A stretch of DNA of 64,000 bases, taken from contig JALRMH010000031.1 in the NCBI GenBank assembly GCA_026119935.1, forward strand, positions 186,001 to 250,000, given 5' to 3'. The position numbers and the translations under genes are program-made. Source of the DNA: Endothia cerciana. Lineage: Eukaryota; Ascomycota; Sordariomycetes; Diaporthales; Cryphonectriaceae. Positions 19,551-31,549 of this stretch are shown here, in pieces; the stretch's first letter is position 1; the number at the start of each line of letters is the position of its first letter. The notes under the pieces were generated by a model. That model was not told where the DNA came from. It saw only the letters and a list, made by a program, of their open reading frames with translations, and ran no database searches.

Positions 19551-22370
19551 CCATCGTCATGGTGAAAGGAAGAAGGGTAGGAAGGTCCGCGCGCGAGGAA
19601 TCCGTCCTCGCCGCTGGCTTTGTTGGTGAACCGGTCGTGCACGACGTCGAAATGCGCCGGAGCAAAAGTCCCGGATGGTTGCACGTGGCTGGTGTCCCAT
19701 GGGCGCGGGTAAAAATGGGTCTCACGAGCCAGGTGTGGCTTGGGTATGATGTACTATGTACTTGAGTATCTACCGCGATAGGCATGTATGTCCCAATGTC
19801 TACGAGGGCAAGGGGAAATATCGGCAAGGAAATAAGCAGAGAAAAAGATGAATGGGGAAGTAAAGATCAGGACGACGAGCATTTATCGATCTGGTGATTG
19901 ATCCGTATATATACCCGGCAGATAGCCGTCATACAATGCAGGTACCGACTCCCGAGAGAACCTTGCGAGATATTCGCGAGAGCCTCAGTCCTTCCTCTCT
20001 ATATATAACCTTCTAACAGCCCTTCTATAAACATCTGGTGCTCGGGTTTTGCTCCTGGCCATCTTCTATCAACCTGGTAATTTGTACCATAGTGACGACA
20101 TAGGCGGGGTTCACTCTGCTTTGATGCAGCATACCTATTTCAACATGGCCATTCTACACCTCTACCTCCAAATCATGACAGGGAGGGTGTTGGGCAGTGC
20201 GACCCCCGCGCGATTGACCGCATTACCGCATTGGGACATTGGAAGTTCTCACGGTCTAACTTTTTTTTTGGGGGGGGGGGGAGGATGGGGAAGTTGTGGG
20301 GAGATTCCGTGATCTGGTCGTCGTGGCAGTCCGTTTGCTGCTTTTCACCGATTGACGTTCCAGGCTGGTCCATCGATCCCTTCCTTGATTTGCTTTGGGA
20401 TCGCTCCCAATGTTCGTATGACCTATGCTGCTTCCCATCCTCTTCCATCACCATGAGCTTCTCGACGAGCTATCCAGCCTCATGAGTGATATCACTTGGG
20501 TGGTGTCTCTGGATCATTATGGCTGGCCTCGCTTGGCGAAGGAGCTATGGCATCAAGGAAAGCATTTCCGTCTTTTTAGAATAATACGTCGAGTTTCTTC
20601 CGGCTCTTCATACGATGTTGCCCCATCAACAAGATATTCCGCTCCACCTGGTTTGGCTTCGGTTGCAAGAGCCTTAGCTCACAATTTCACGCATCCCCTA
20701 TCCTCTTCTTCATCTACCTCTATGCAAGGCTTCCTCTCCGTGATTCGGAAAAAGAGCCATGCGGTGAACAGAAGACACCTACAACATAAATGAATCACTT
20801 AAAAAATTGAGACGGCTCAGGCTATACTATTGCGAGCTGTGCGCCCAGGAAGTTCAAGGTCCTGTGTCTGAAGGAGGGCAAGATCTACGGCAGGGGAAGC
20901 TGTGAGGATCCGACACTAGCCGAGCCTCCCACGCTGGAGGTGATGCTCGATCAGCGGGAGGATGAGCATACTGGCGGATATACGTGACACACAAGACTGC
21001 GTGGAATCGTCACTGCATTGGCTGGTCGGGTGATCTTGATTCTTTCGATCCTGCTCTCGCGGGGCTTGGGCGACGTTACATGCGCTAGATTATACCTCCA
21101 ATGGCTTCTCCAATTACGCTCTGGAAGGACAATGCAAGTATATCGCGCAAGGGCGAGTGTGGCAAAAGCGGACTACAGACCTCGATGTACCTAATGCTCA
21201 ACATTCAACCCGAGAAATACATAACGATATGACGGTCTGAGTCTCAGAGTCAGGTCCAACTTGCTGATGCACTATGACCCGATCATCTCAGTTGTCATCA
21301 CCTAGGTTAAGGCCTGATGGATTAGATCCCATATTTATTGAACCTGGGAGTTCGAACACATCGATCCTAGAGCGGCATGAACCTTTAAGTTGTTCAATAC
21401 TGAGCTATATGCACGTACTGGTTGCTACTCAACGTAAGTAGACAAACGAATTCAATTCTGGATCCGCAAAGAGACATATAGACAAAGTCGTGGCAGGCCT
21501 TCCATGAGCACACTACTGCTTGATCATGATGTCTCATGTGCCCTTGGTCCGAGACACATCACCCGTGCGTATGCCCAGCTGCGGACCTTAATGTGCCTCT
21601 TTAATTTCCTCGGTCTCAAGCTGTAACACCCTTGTGGAAGCCTCTTGAGACCTGTCGTGTGGGGCTTGGTCGATCGAGGACTTGATACTTTGGCTTTTCA
21701 CAGCGTCATTCCTCCCTTCGTACCAAGCTTGAGATGGTTGATCCCCCTCATGTTTCTGCCGCTGGTCTCCGATGCCTCCGTTGGACCTTCTCGAATCCGG
21801 AGCGGACCTTGTCAAGTGGCCGAACTGATTTGATACACAGTGTATCATGAAGGGAGTACCAGAAGCGCCCCTAGCCACGCCTCCCGCAGCAACATTTCCA
21901 CAGGCACTTCAAAGGTTACGGTAGCTCCAGTGGTCGTACCCGCACCAGCCTTGTCAAATGCCAGCGATATCATCTTTGACGTACGCTACACCTTCCTTCT
22001 GAACAGAATGGTGAGAGTGGTTTAAGGGTGGCAATAGAGATCTTACGTCTCGGATGGAAAGGCAATGTTCAGGATGAAGTCTGATCTTCAGACTGCCGAT
22101 CAAGCCTACGAAAGATATTGACGATCAGAAAAGGCTATACACAGATATGTAAGACCGGCGGCCAGCAAGTGTATCTGCAGTGGAATGATCAAATATTCAG
22201 TGAAGACGTCTGATATTCAATTAAATGTTACCGAGCTCCGAATTGTACTTTTCATGCAGCAGTCTGAATTTTTACTTAATACCATATCTGCATCATCACC
22301 ACCCGACGGCTAGCTAACCGCACATTCATGAGCCATTCCGGCATTCCATCTCCATCGGATGCTTACCCTT
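19551..22370. other. Long gene-poor region
   Basis: About 2.8 kb with no supported gene. It includes a T9G12 homopolymer junction at 20261-20281. Open frames such as + 20049-20312 and + 20425-20793 show no domain or coding pattern. The 20800-21400 part is mixed unique sequence. Confidence 0.4.
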
Positions 22371-23181
22371 CTAGGCCAATGCCTGTGGGGTGTAGCTCTG
22401 GTCCGGTGTCACAACAGTGCCGTTCTGGACCTGGGTATCAGTCTGCTCAGGTGTTAGAAAACTGTTGCGGAGGTTGAGGACTTTCTTGTGGAAGTTCGTG
22501 AAAGGACGTGATAGGGACTGCCCAAGAGGCACTAGACTACTCACATATGCCGGATATGTAATGAGATTGGCCGGATAGTTAACCACGGCGAAGGTCGTCT
22601 GTGGGGTTATGCGTTAGTGATTACTTTTGATCATCTCCCTTTTTCCCTGCCTTTTTTTTTTTTGTTTTTGTTTTTTTGGTAGACTGAAATGACCAAAATC
22701 TCTCCGAGAATCAGAGTAAGCCAAGTCACTCCGAGGTGTGCATGCTATCTTCGGCAGCGAAACTCGTGGTAAGGAATCTAAACCTGAGGAGAGACTTACG
22801 AAGCCCTGGCCAGGGCCAAACTGGCCGCTCCATCCAGACGTCACCGTATATACCTTTGAAATACATTAGCTACTTTATGTTTCGACTCTTCATCACATCG
22901 CTCAACATCGTACTTACACCACAGGTCACAGGTCCTCCGCTGGACTCAGAGGCCGGTGATCCGGTCACGACTTCGACGCAAGGTGTCGTGCCGGTGCCGT
23001 TGTTGATACCGAACGACCAGCTGCAGCTGGTATCTGCCGCGTCGCAGGTACGTTGCAGGCTCGTGATTGTCCACGTCTCCGCGTCGGCCATCATCGAGAT
23101 GGAATCGGACCTGGGCTGCGATGGAGCTGCCAAGGCGGAGGCCGCCAGGAGCGAAGAGATCAAAAGGCTGATGGAATACAT
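22371..23181 (-). CDS. Small secreted protein, 'surface protein 1'-like
   Basis: Four exons (23181-22918, 22853-22800, 22598-22545, 22442-22371) join in phase to 147 residues. Introns are 64, 201 and 102 bp; the 201-bp one holds a poly-T stretch. Residues 1-18 are a signal peptide (MYSISLLISSLLAASALA). The mature protein has WTITSLQRTCDAADTSC, then NGTGTTPC, GGPVTCG, VTSGWSGQFGPGQGF and a closing YPAYTDTQVQNG...TPDQSYTPQALA. Four cysteines likely form two disulfides. The pattern fits a fungal family of about 150-residue secreted proteins sometimes named 'surface protein 1', with no established biochemical function. The two 18-residue internal exons make it easy for gene finders to miss or truncate. 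Confidence 0.8.
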
Positions 23182-25478
23182 CTTCAGGTAATGTGAGAGA
23201 CGAGGACTTCCGGAAAGTTGAAACAGGGGAGTTGTTAGTTACTCGTTATGAGGGATAATGACTCTTGAGATTCACTATTATGATATGAACCACAAGCAGA
23301 CTCACAAGTTGGGCGCTCTCGCTTCATATATATACTCTACGGCACACCGCCATGACCGTGCCTACGAAGGGCGACGTATACTCACCCGGGCTGTCTCAGT
23401 TTCCCGTGCATAGCGAGCAATCTGCGGATAAACTTGAAGCAACTCGGTGACGTCCCCTTACCTTAGGTACCAAGACGTCATTGAGGACCTGTCTGCAGGA
23501 ACCAAGCTCGTACCGGGGCCGGACAGGTGAGCGCTGCAATATCACGATGGCCCCAACCGAGATTCTCCTGCCAGTCTTGACCGATCGCGAGGGTCAGCTG
23601 GCCGCTGACAGAGTGTTAACATGCCATTTTCCAAATCTTCCGATGTTTGTGTATCCTCAAGAGGGGTGCATCAAGCCGTGGATCGACAGCTTGGCCTCGT
23701 ATTCAACCCTGTTCTATGTGGGGAAGACGGCCAGCGCTAAACGGAACCCGCCAATCCTGCAGGTGATCGTCCAGACAGGTGTTCAATTCGTGGACGGTCC
23801 GCATTTTAGGTGTATACATAAGCTTAACACGGTGGGCACGGCGGTCTGCTGAGAGCTTCGTATCCCAGCTCGGCCCATCGACGATTCACGGCAGCCCGCA
23901 GGGCTTTTGTTGTGGTCCAGTGGGTTCGTGAGATTTTGGTCTAGAAGCTGAGGCTGAATGCATGTCTTGGGGATCGGTTAAGTTGCCGCTGACACAGTCT
24001 GCCTCGAGCCCGCTCCCTACGTCAGGCCGTATCATCATCCTCCATGGAACGTTCCATTTCACACAGGGCGTGGAAGGTAGGCAGACTGAATTTCCCACCT
24101 GCTCCTGTGAACGGCTATTAGCATCGAAACGAGGTTAGGAGATGCCATTAGACAGGCATCTCTCCGCTGACGTCCCTCACATTATTTCAGCGCTAGCTCT
24201 AACCCCGCGATCTTGTGAGGCGGCAGCCTAATTTAGATACGTAGTTAGATGTAGAACATCTTCGACTTTGTTTTAAACTAGTTGGAACAACTTGTCGGAA
24301 GGATGTCTGTGATTTCCGAGCCGCTAGCCCTTTTCTCTCTTTCTTTTCCTGCTCCTTCTTGTTCTTTCCTTCTTCCTGTCTGCCTGTTCTCTTCTTACTT
24401 TCTCTCATCCATATTACAAGCATCATTTGACAATCAAAGTATGTTTGTGGCACCTGCCAACCCCGTGTTAGCCTCAATATCGGGCATTGGCTCGTTAGGT
24501 GCGGAGGGTATGGGCGCGTTCTAGGACCACTTGCAGTTTCAAGCGTGTACAGTATTCCTATCTGATCCGTGAATCCGATAACACAAATTGACACTTCTCA
24601 TCCTACCAGGTGCGGGTTGACGCCCCTCTCTTGTAAGTTCGTATGGGAGCGCCGGTGATTCGTCGAGTCTCTTCCTTGCAAATGTCTCAGCATAACTAGG
24701 TAGCCCTGCTCATTGACGAATAGTAATCGGCGTCCTTGTTGCATCTTACCTAAGAACTTCTGATAGATGAGGACTGCCGTGAGTTGTTGTCACCTCGATT
24801 CCCATATGAATCGAGCTCGAGAAGAGTTTGCATCTACCGCGAATCTCAATAAAAATTCGAGTCCCTATTTGCAAGCGCTGACACTGCCGCCACCATCATT
24901 TCGAGTGTTTTGATTATTCGCAGAAGGCATGTTCGGAGTCGACGACGAGGCTGATGCTGAAGCTCATAACAGCGCTGTTTTCTCTGTCGATCATCAAATG
25001 CGACCGCATAAGCGTCTCATCCCCGTTGCTCGCTTCAATACAAGAAATCGTCGTACTACACAAGCTCGATTGGTCAGGATCCAGTGTCACTGGAGCTGAG
25101 CCCTTGTGGAACCTATGATCGAAGGTGAAGAGGGGTAGCCTGCATGACATACTTACTCTTGGAGTTGCTATCTCCCCTCCTCTTTCGCATTTCAACACGC
25201 CTATAGGCAGTAAGGGCCGAAACTTGCAGATCGCTGACCAACTTGTACATCGTCGATATGCAAAGCCCCATAACAGGGCGATAGCTTTACCTCGGACAAC
25301 ACTCGCTGGTTCACTTTCCGGGAACGAGCTAGCGAACCATATGGACGACCTCGCCTGTTGTGTAAATTTTGGAGACTAAAGCATTATAACAAGAGCAGTC
25401 AGGCCGAACGCTTGGTGAACTTGCCCCGCTCAAACATATTTCCAGTCTACTCTCCTGCAATCGTTCACACCTGTTACA
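23182..25478. other. Gene-poor region
   Basis: About 2.3 kb holding one weak open frame (listed separately) and otherwise no supported gene. The minus frame 24914-25198 is open but unrecognised. Confidence 0.4.
23547..23852 (+). CDS. Hypothetical 101-residue protein
   Basis: An ATG-initiated open frame starting MAPTEILLPVLTDREGQLAA and continuing with mixed, protein-like composition (MFVYPQEGCIKPWIDSL). It has no signal peptide, membrane segment or motif I recognise. It stands alone between long gaps. It could be a small gene, a remnant exon or chance. Confidence 0.2.
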   Translation: MAPTEILLPVLTDREGQLAADRVLTCHFPNLPMFVYPQEGCIKPWIDSLASYSTLFYVGKTASAKRNPPILQVIVQTGVQFVDGPHFRCIHKLNTVGTAVC

Positions 25479-26982
25479 ATGGGCAACACAGGCGGCTACG
25501 AAAGCTTCGAAATACCCGCAGAGTGCATCGCGGGTGTCGTCAAGAATGAGGGACCAGACTTTGAGGTGGAGGTGAAGAAGGTTCCCGTGCCCGAGATCGG
25601 TAAGATAGGTCTCTCCCGAGTGGCTTTCATCTGCTTCGACGGAATGTCCATAATGGTATATACTAATGACTTGCTTCGCAGGCCCTGAGGATGTCCTTAT
25701 TAAGCTTAACGCCACGGGTCTGTGCATGTCGGATGTTCATTTCATGATGAACGACTGGGCCATCCCAAAAATGTCCTCATTCGGCACCATCTGCGCTGGC
25801 CACGAGGGCTCAGGGGTGATTGTCAGAGTAGGCGACCGGGTGAAGAGCCTCAAGGTTGGTCAACGGGCGGGCATCAAGCCCGTCTGGGATGTGTGCGGTC
25901 TCTGTGACCAGTGCAGACACGGCCGGGATAACTACTGTCCAAAGGGCGTTCACACTGGATTGCACGTGGATGGTAAGACACTCAAGGCCAAGAATTTACG
26001 TCTCAGACTAAATGGTAAAACGCAGGTTCTTACAGGCAGTACATCAGGTCGCCTGAGCGATATACGACTGTCATTCCCGATGGTGTTGATGATTACGTCG
26101 CAGCACCGGTGATGTGCTCCGCCTCGACAGTGTACACGGCTTTGAAGGCCTCCGGCATGAGAGCAGGCCAATGGGCTTGTTTCCCCGGCGGAGGTGGAGG
26201 TGTAGGCATCCAGGGCGTCCAACTTGCATCTGCAATGGGCATGCGGCCCATTGTTGTCGACACAGGGGCAGAAAGAAAGGCCCTGGCAGAAGAAATGGGC
26301 GCGGAAGCTTTTGTGGACTTTAAGGAGGTCTCAAATCCCGCTGCTGAGGTAGTGGGCATCACTGGCGGTGGTGCGCATGCAGTTTTCGTAACGGGTATGT
26401 GTTGATTTCCACGATCAAGAGGAGTATGGTTTGCTGACGACATGATATGTTGGCAGCCATCCAAGCCTATCCCAATTGTCTGGATTATATCGCGACACGG
26501 CCTGGCTCGACAATCATGTGGTAAGTTTACAAGATCCTGATACTCGACGCCATCACGATTCACATATTGACGCTATGCGCAAGCATTGGCCTCCCACCAG
26601 AGGGCGAGTTTCACTTCAGTATCGACCCTAAGCGTATCGCATTCCTGAATCAAGGCGTCCGGGGCACTCTTGTCAGCCCTTTGAATGACATTGATGAAAC
26701 CCTGGATTTCGCAAGACGAGGTAAGATCAGATTTGATTGTATAAAACATGGTCCACTAATGATAGTCTCCAGGAAAACTCCATCTCAAGCCGACGGTGGT
26801 GGGCGTTTCCAAATGGAATGAATCTATTCAGAAACTGAGGGCCGGTCAAGTCGCAGGGTCAGTACCTTGTATTTTTCTTTTTCCCTTTCCTCTTTCTTGT
26901 CCTTCTTGCTTGGAATGATAAAAGGAAGGCTGACCGAGTCAACATTTGCAGACGCATCGTGGTTGATTTCAACTTGCCATGA
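25479..26982 (+). CDS. Zinc-dependent alcohol dehydrogenase (MDR family)
   Basis: Seven exons (25479-25599, 25682-25972, 26026-26394, 26457-26520, 26584-26720, 26773-26857, 26952-26982) join in phase to 365 residues, the usual length for this family; the introns are 51-95 bp. Catalytic zinc ligands are in GLCMSDVH and GHEGSG. The structural zinc cluster is in DVCGLCDQCRHGRDNYC. The NAD-binding loop is GGGGGVGIQG, followed by an acidic residue (VVDTGAE), which favours NAD over NADP. The closing AGRIVVDF resembles Adh1-type ends. It oxidises primary alcohols or reduces aldehydes in the cytosol; the substrate is unknown. It lies 480 bp upstream of, and on the same strand as, an amidotransferase-like gene. 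Confidence 0.9.
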
Positions 26983-27461
26983 ACTTAAATACAGCCTGGC
27001 TTTTCCATGTACTGATTAGGCGGTCTGTCTTGTTCAATCGTTGCTTAGGCAAAGGATTGCCGGGACGGTCGGTGCTGTCTTCTCGCATCATTGGTCCCGG
27101 CATCGTTCAGAGAGACTTCAAGTGCCCCGTCCTCCCTCAATTCTCAAGAGCGGGATGGAGAGTGTTAGACGGTGGATCATCCCCTTATATGGGCCCCACT
27201 CATTTGGCGGTGAGTTCCCGTCTTTCTCAGGAGGCAACATGTTCATACATCTATGCTTGGTAGCGTCCACATGTATTCCCATTTTTGTTGAGTTGGAAGG
27301 GTTGTTCCTTCGTGTGCGCAAACGATACCCACGAACTTAGCTTCTAAGGTCAATTTCAGCGACGCTCCCTCTGACCCAGCAGTGGCATATCGTGACTTGA
27401 GACCGGCTCGAGCCAATCCGGGAGACTTTGAACATTGCGAGATCGAGCTGCGTTAGAAGAC
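26983..27461. other. Intergenic region
   Basis: Short spacer between the dehydrogenase and the amidotransferase-like gene. No motif is supported. Confidence 0.5.
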
Positions 27462-28454
27462 ATGGCCTTACAATACCGCTGTATCCGGATCGCCATGCTG
27501 AATGCCGATATCTCTGTCCCGAACACGTACGCTGATATGGGGACGTTTGGCGACATTCTACACCGTGTCCTGGCTGCCGCTGCATCTAGATTGTCCAGCG
27601 GCCTTTCCATCAAACATGAGATTTTCGACGTAGTTCGCGGCGAGTTTCCTGCTTCGCTGTCCGACTTTGACGCCGTTATGATCACTGCCTCGTCTGCATC
27701 GTCATACGATGACGAGCCCTGGATCCGGACGCTCGAAGAGTACTTGATTTCATTATATGAAGAACATGCGCATATCAGGATATTCGGCAGTTGCTTTGGG
27801 CATCACATCATCTGTCAGGCCTTGTTGAGAGGTTGTGGTGTTCGAGTCGAAAAGCACCCAAATGGTTGGGAGGTTGGCGTCAGCGACGTGGAATTTACGG
27901 ACGACTTTTTGAAAAATTTCAGCCTGCTTGGAGACCAGAGAGGCGTGACTGGTCTCGAGCAAGGTTCTGGCCGGTTACCAAGTCCAGAGGCTGAGGATAC
28001 CGGCTCAAGCCACTTGAGGTCCCTCCCTACGGCTACGGTTATTGCCCGAAAACTTCGGCTGCAATTTGTTCATGCCGATCAGGTCGTTCTGTCGGCACCA
28101 CGCTCCTCACTTCCCAGCCCTTGGATCATGGTGGGATCTACAGAGCATTGCTCCGTGCAAGGGATCTATCATCCAGGACGCGTACTTACGCTTCAGGGGC
28201 ATTTCGAATTTGACAAGTTTGAAAACCGGGAAACGATGAGAATATTTGGCGCTGAGGATAGTCTTGAAGGAGGATCGCTGTGTGGTAAAGCCTCAGTGGT
28301 TGGTGTGGAGGAAATTAAGGATGACGGAGACCTGATGGCCGAGATGGTGGTACAATTTCTTGCGGCCGAGCAGCTATTTTCTCAAGAGGGCAGAGGGCAG
28401 ACCGGACTTATAGACGAACCGCTCACACCAAGAGCATCGATGGAGATGCAGTAA
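27462..28454 (+). CDS. Class I glutamine amidotransferase-like protein
   Basis: A single exon encodes 330 residues; ATG at 27462 is the first methionine. The catalytic nucleophile is Cys111 in FGSCFGHH and the other triad members are His247 and Glu249 in QGHFEFDKFE, the layout of stand-alone GATase class I domains. The N-terminus (IRIAMLNADISVP, then FDAVMITASSASSYDDEPW) matches a fungal group related to yeast YLR126C, whose substrate is not established. Members of this fold hydrolyse glutamine or gamma-glutamyl bonds. An insertion at about residues 165-190 (Gly/Ser/Glu-rich) is unusual. No synthetase partner gene is adjacent. Confidence 0.85.
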   Translation: MALQYRCIRIAMLNADISVPNTYADMGTFGDILHRVLAAAASRLSSGLSIKHEIFDVVRGEFPASLSDFDAVMITASSASSYDDEPWIRTLEEYLISLYEEHAHIRIFGSCFGHHIICQALLRGCGVRVEKHPNGWEVGVSDVEFTDDFLKNFSLLGDQRGVTGLEQGSGRLPSPEAEDTGSSHLRSLPTATVIARKLRLQFVHADQVVLSAPRSSLPSPWIMVGSTEHCSVQGIYHPGRVLTLQGHFEFDKFENRETMRIFGAEDSLEGGSLCGKASVVGVEEIKDDGDLMAEMVVQFLAAEQLFSQEGRGQTGLIDEPLTPRASMEMQ

Positions 28455-29311
28455 AGGCCCATCATTGGCAGAGTGGACAGGACCTAGAGAAGAGTACCTG
28501 GCCTCGTGGTTTCATGATAGTCCGTCCTATTATTAAACGATCACGGTCGATCATGTCCATCGCGCTCGTGGCTGAGTGGATTGACCTGTTTTCTGGGTTG
28601 CAGATTCAGCACCATGTCGCGGCACAGAAATCCAGGATTCACCACTTGGCGTGGATGTCGAGATCAACTGTTTTCGATAGAATTCATCAACATTACCTGG
28701 ATAGTGCCGGTGCTCAGAGTGACGCATTGGTGTTGATTCTGGAAATTGTTAAGTGATAGGCGATAGTAGTAAGTTCAGGACTACATATACAAGGTCTTCG
28801 ACACTCGAATCTCCGAATTAACGCTCTAAGTTGACTCAGACCCCGGTGCTTGTATGCAGGAGGAGATGATGTGTTTCTATCACGGGCATGGACAGTGGCT
28901 GCAGCAGGCGCTCAACCCTGCAGGACTTGAGGCCAGGAAGACTGCCATGGGCTGCATGAGTCGTCGTCCGGCTGATCGGGCCGGTCGCCTAGTCGGACTG
29001 AGAAATTGCGGTCGAGTTCTTCCGAACAGACTCCGTGGTGTCAAGCGGCGTCTGCACGCAGCAGCGGGGCATAACATTGAGAAATTACCCGCCAATGGTC
29101 AAAGAAGACCCGGGTGGCAAAAGCGATTGCCTCGGGCCCTAGAAGGATGCTCTCCGCGGCCACGGGAGGAGACGATCCACTTACCCCTAGCCTCCAGACA
29201 GGAGGGCTGGCATGTAACAACGCTGAAGATATATGGGGAAGATCTCGTCACGATGGTACTGCGAAGACTCCCTTGAGATCACTCCTCTACGACTCTCCAA
29301 CCGGACTCAAC
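28455..29311. other. Intergenic region
   Basis: No supported gene. Open frames here, such as + 28854-29276, lack recognisable features. Confidence 0.45.
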
Positions 29312-30731
29312 ATGGCTAAGCGGTACCTGTCCCTCGCTGCGTTGCTAAGCGCGGCCGTCTCGGCGGATCAATCGCTGTACGGGCAATGCGGTGGTGTAGG
29401 CTACACTGGTTCGACAGTCTGTAGCTCAGGTGCTACGTGCGCGTCTGAAAATGCATACTTCTGTGAGTCCTTTGTATAAAACTCCTACCGAGGTGGCCGC
29501 ACTAATAAGTCATTCGACAAACCCAGACCAGTGTGTGCCGGCGACAGCAACTGGCGCAAGCTCCACCACCGTAGTAGCCACTACAACGCCAGCCACAACC
29601 AGCGGTTCGTCGATAGCAACGACCTCGGTGACATCGTCCGTTGCGACAAGCACATCCACTGCGTCGAGCAGCTCGGCGACGCAGTATTTCATCACATTGT
29701 TAGCAGCCTCGCACTCGCCCCTGCTGAAGCTTGTACTGACTCTCGAATAGCGGGGACTCGTACTCACAGACAGATTTCAACGTCACCACTGGGCCTCTGC
29801 CAAGCGCTGAGAACCCGCTGGGCAATCCACCATTCCCTGGCTACACTACGAGTGGCGGGGATAACTGGATCGACCTCCTTATCTCGGAGTACAACACCAC
29901 GCTGATGCTATCTTACAACTTTGCCTATGGAGGCGCGACGACCGATTCGGATCTTGTTGCGCCCTACGAAGCCGGTGTTCTCAGCTTGGTCGACCAGGTC
30001 ACAGAGTTTACCGACAGTATCGCCTCCCATCCTTCGACAACACCATGGACATCGGAAAACACTCTATTCGGGGTGTGGATGGGCGTGAACGACGTCGGCA
30101 GCTCGTACTATGAAAGCAACGTGACCGAAATCTTGGATGCCATTATGGTCGTGTATTTTGACCAACTCCAGATCATGTACAACGCTGGGGCCCGTAACTT
30201 TGTGCTCTTGAGCGTTCCACGTAAGTTCTCACTCCCGGAACGGCGGAACGGCTTGGTTATAGATCTAATTATCTGGCTAAATGCGAGATCTACAGCGATT
30301 CAGGAGACACCATTGATGCTCGCTTATGGGGCGGAAGTCGACGCTGAGGAAGCCGTCATCATCGACGAGTACAACGACCTGCTCGCTAGCAACCTCGCGA
30401 ACTTCACCTCGACCAACACCGGCGTTATTGCCCAGCTGGTGAACACCACCATTTCTTTCCAGGCGGTCATCGATGACCCGCAGGCGTATGGCGCGGCGAA
30501 CGCGACCTGTTACGATTCTGACGGGACCACTTGTGTCTGGTGGAATAACTACCACCCTGCAATAGCTAGTAAGCAAATACTCCGCAAGCTCTGATTTCCT
30601 TTTCTTCCGGTCCCCGAACATCTTCGTTCAGGAGCATGTTTAAGAAGACACTATGCTGACACCAGTTTCAAGTCCATAAACTCGTCGCAAAACAAGTTGC
30701 TGCGGCCTGGAACGGAAGCTTCTTCAGCTGA
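29312..30731 (+). CDS. Secreted CBM1-linked CE16/GDSL acetyl esterase
   Basis: Exons 29312-29462, 29527-29698, 29751-30220, 30296-30568 and a last exon from about 30666. Signal peptide residues 1-18. Residues about 19-56 are a CBM1 cellulose-binding domain (YGQCGGVGYTGSTVC). A Ser/Thr linker follows, then an SGNH hydrolase: block I FGDSYSQTDF with the catalytic Ser, a GGATT segment, block III GVNDVGS, and block V WWNNYHP. The block V position usually held by Asp is Asn here, which may be normal for the subgroup. Such enzymes deacetylate plant-wall oligosaccharides outside the cell. The last exon reads as a good family C-terminus (VHKLVAKQVAAAW), but its frame is one base off the donor at 30569, so the junction is either a one-base indel or a different splice. 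Confidence 0.82.
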
Positions 30732-30913
30732 AGTGACGTGAACGACAGTGCCTGGTGCCTGGCCTCGAGGTGTTGATTTCCGAGAGCCTAAGCCCTATAG
30801 CGTTCTATAGTGAAATACTTACGTATCTAAGCTATCTACTTCTTCATATATATTTACAGCCATGCGGCGGTTGATTCTATAACGGGGTACATTCTGGATC
30901 ATTCTTATGGTGA

Positions 30914-31549
30914 TCAGCCCATCCTCTGCTTCCTCCTTACCCAAATCTCCTGGTCGCCGTCCCTGTCTTTCACGGCAACATTGCCCGGATCCGGCACAGG
31001 GCGGAGCTCGAGTTCCCACACCTGAAGCTTGTAGTTACATCGATCGCCCCGGCCACTACTCAGATCGAAAGACCACCCGTGTTTGGGACACGTGATACCC
31101 GAGCTCCAAACGATGCCGAAATCCTCGATGTCGAACGGCGTCCCGTTCGACAGCGGATATGACGAGTGGGGGCACTCCTGTCCTGCGCATTAGCCACACG
31201 ACGTGCTCTTGATCAGATGAGAAATCATTTCTGGCCCATCACTGACGTGGTTGATGGCGTGGAACTTGCCCTTGTACTGGAAGACCAGCACCTGATCCTG
31301 TAGGCCTCCAGCCTCTGGTGGTGAACCCGGCTCGTCCAGGTCCACCTCAGTGGCCTTGGCGCTATCCTCCTTGGGGACGTGGAAGGCCCTGCAAGCAGGC
31401 CGCTTCTCGTCGTTATGGGCACATGGACGCATCTCTCTTATCTGGGCGCCCTCTTCGCCCGTAATATCCGGAAAGGAGGACGCGAGGCCAACACGGAACC
31501 ATGCGTTTCCCGCCTGAGAGCGCGAGAAGGGGCTGAAGAATGCTGACAT
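30914..31549 (-). CDS. Rieske [2Fe-2S] domain protein
   Basis: Exons 31549-31247 and 31177-30914 encode 188 residues; the 69-bp intron has a GGCTAATG branch site. The Rieske cluster ligands are visible as C-P-H in ECPHSSYPLS and C-P-K-H in ITCPKHGW, 24 residues apart, preceded by a FHAINH strand. The ending EIWVRRKQRMG is typical of a small fungal family of soluble Rieske proteins. The ferredoxin-like role is inferred, and no oxygenase catalytic domain is attached. It is convergent with the esterase gene, with 182 bases between the stops. Confidence 0.87.

Noticed and set aside
21340..21420. Possible tRNA around GGGAGTTCGAACAC
   Set aside because: No consistent cloverleaf; the T-loop-like string is isolated.
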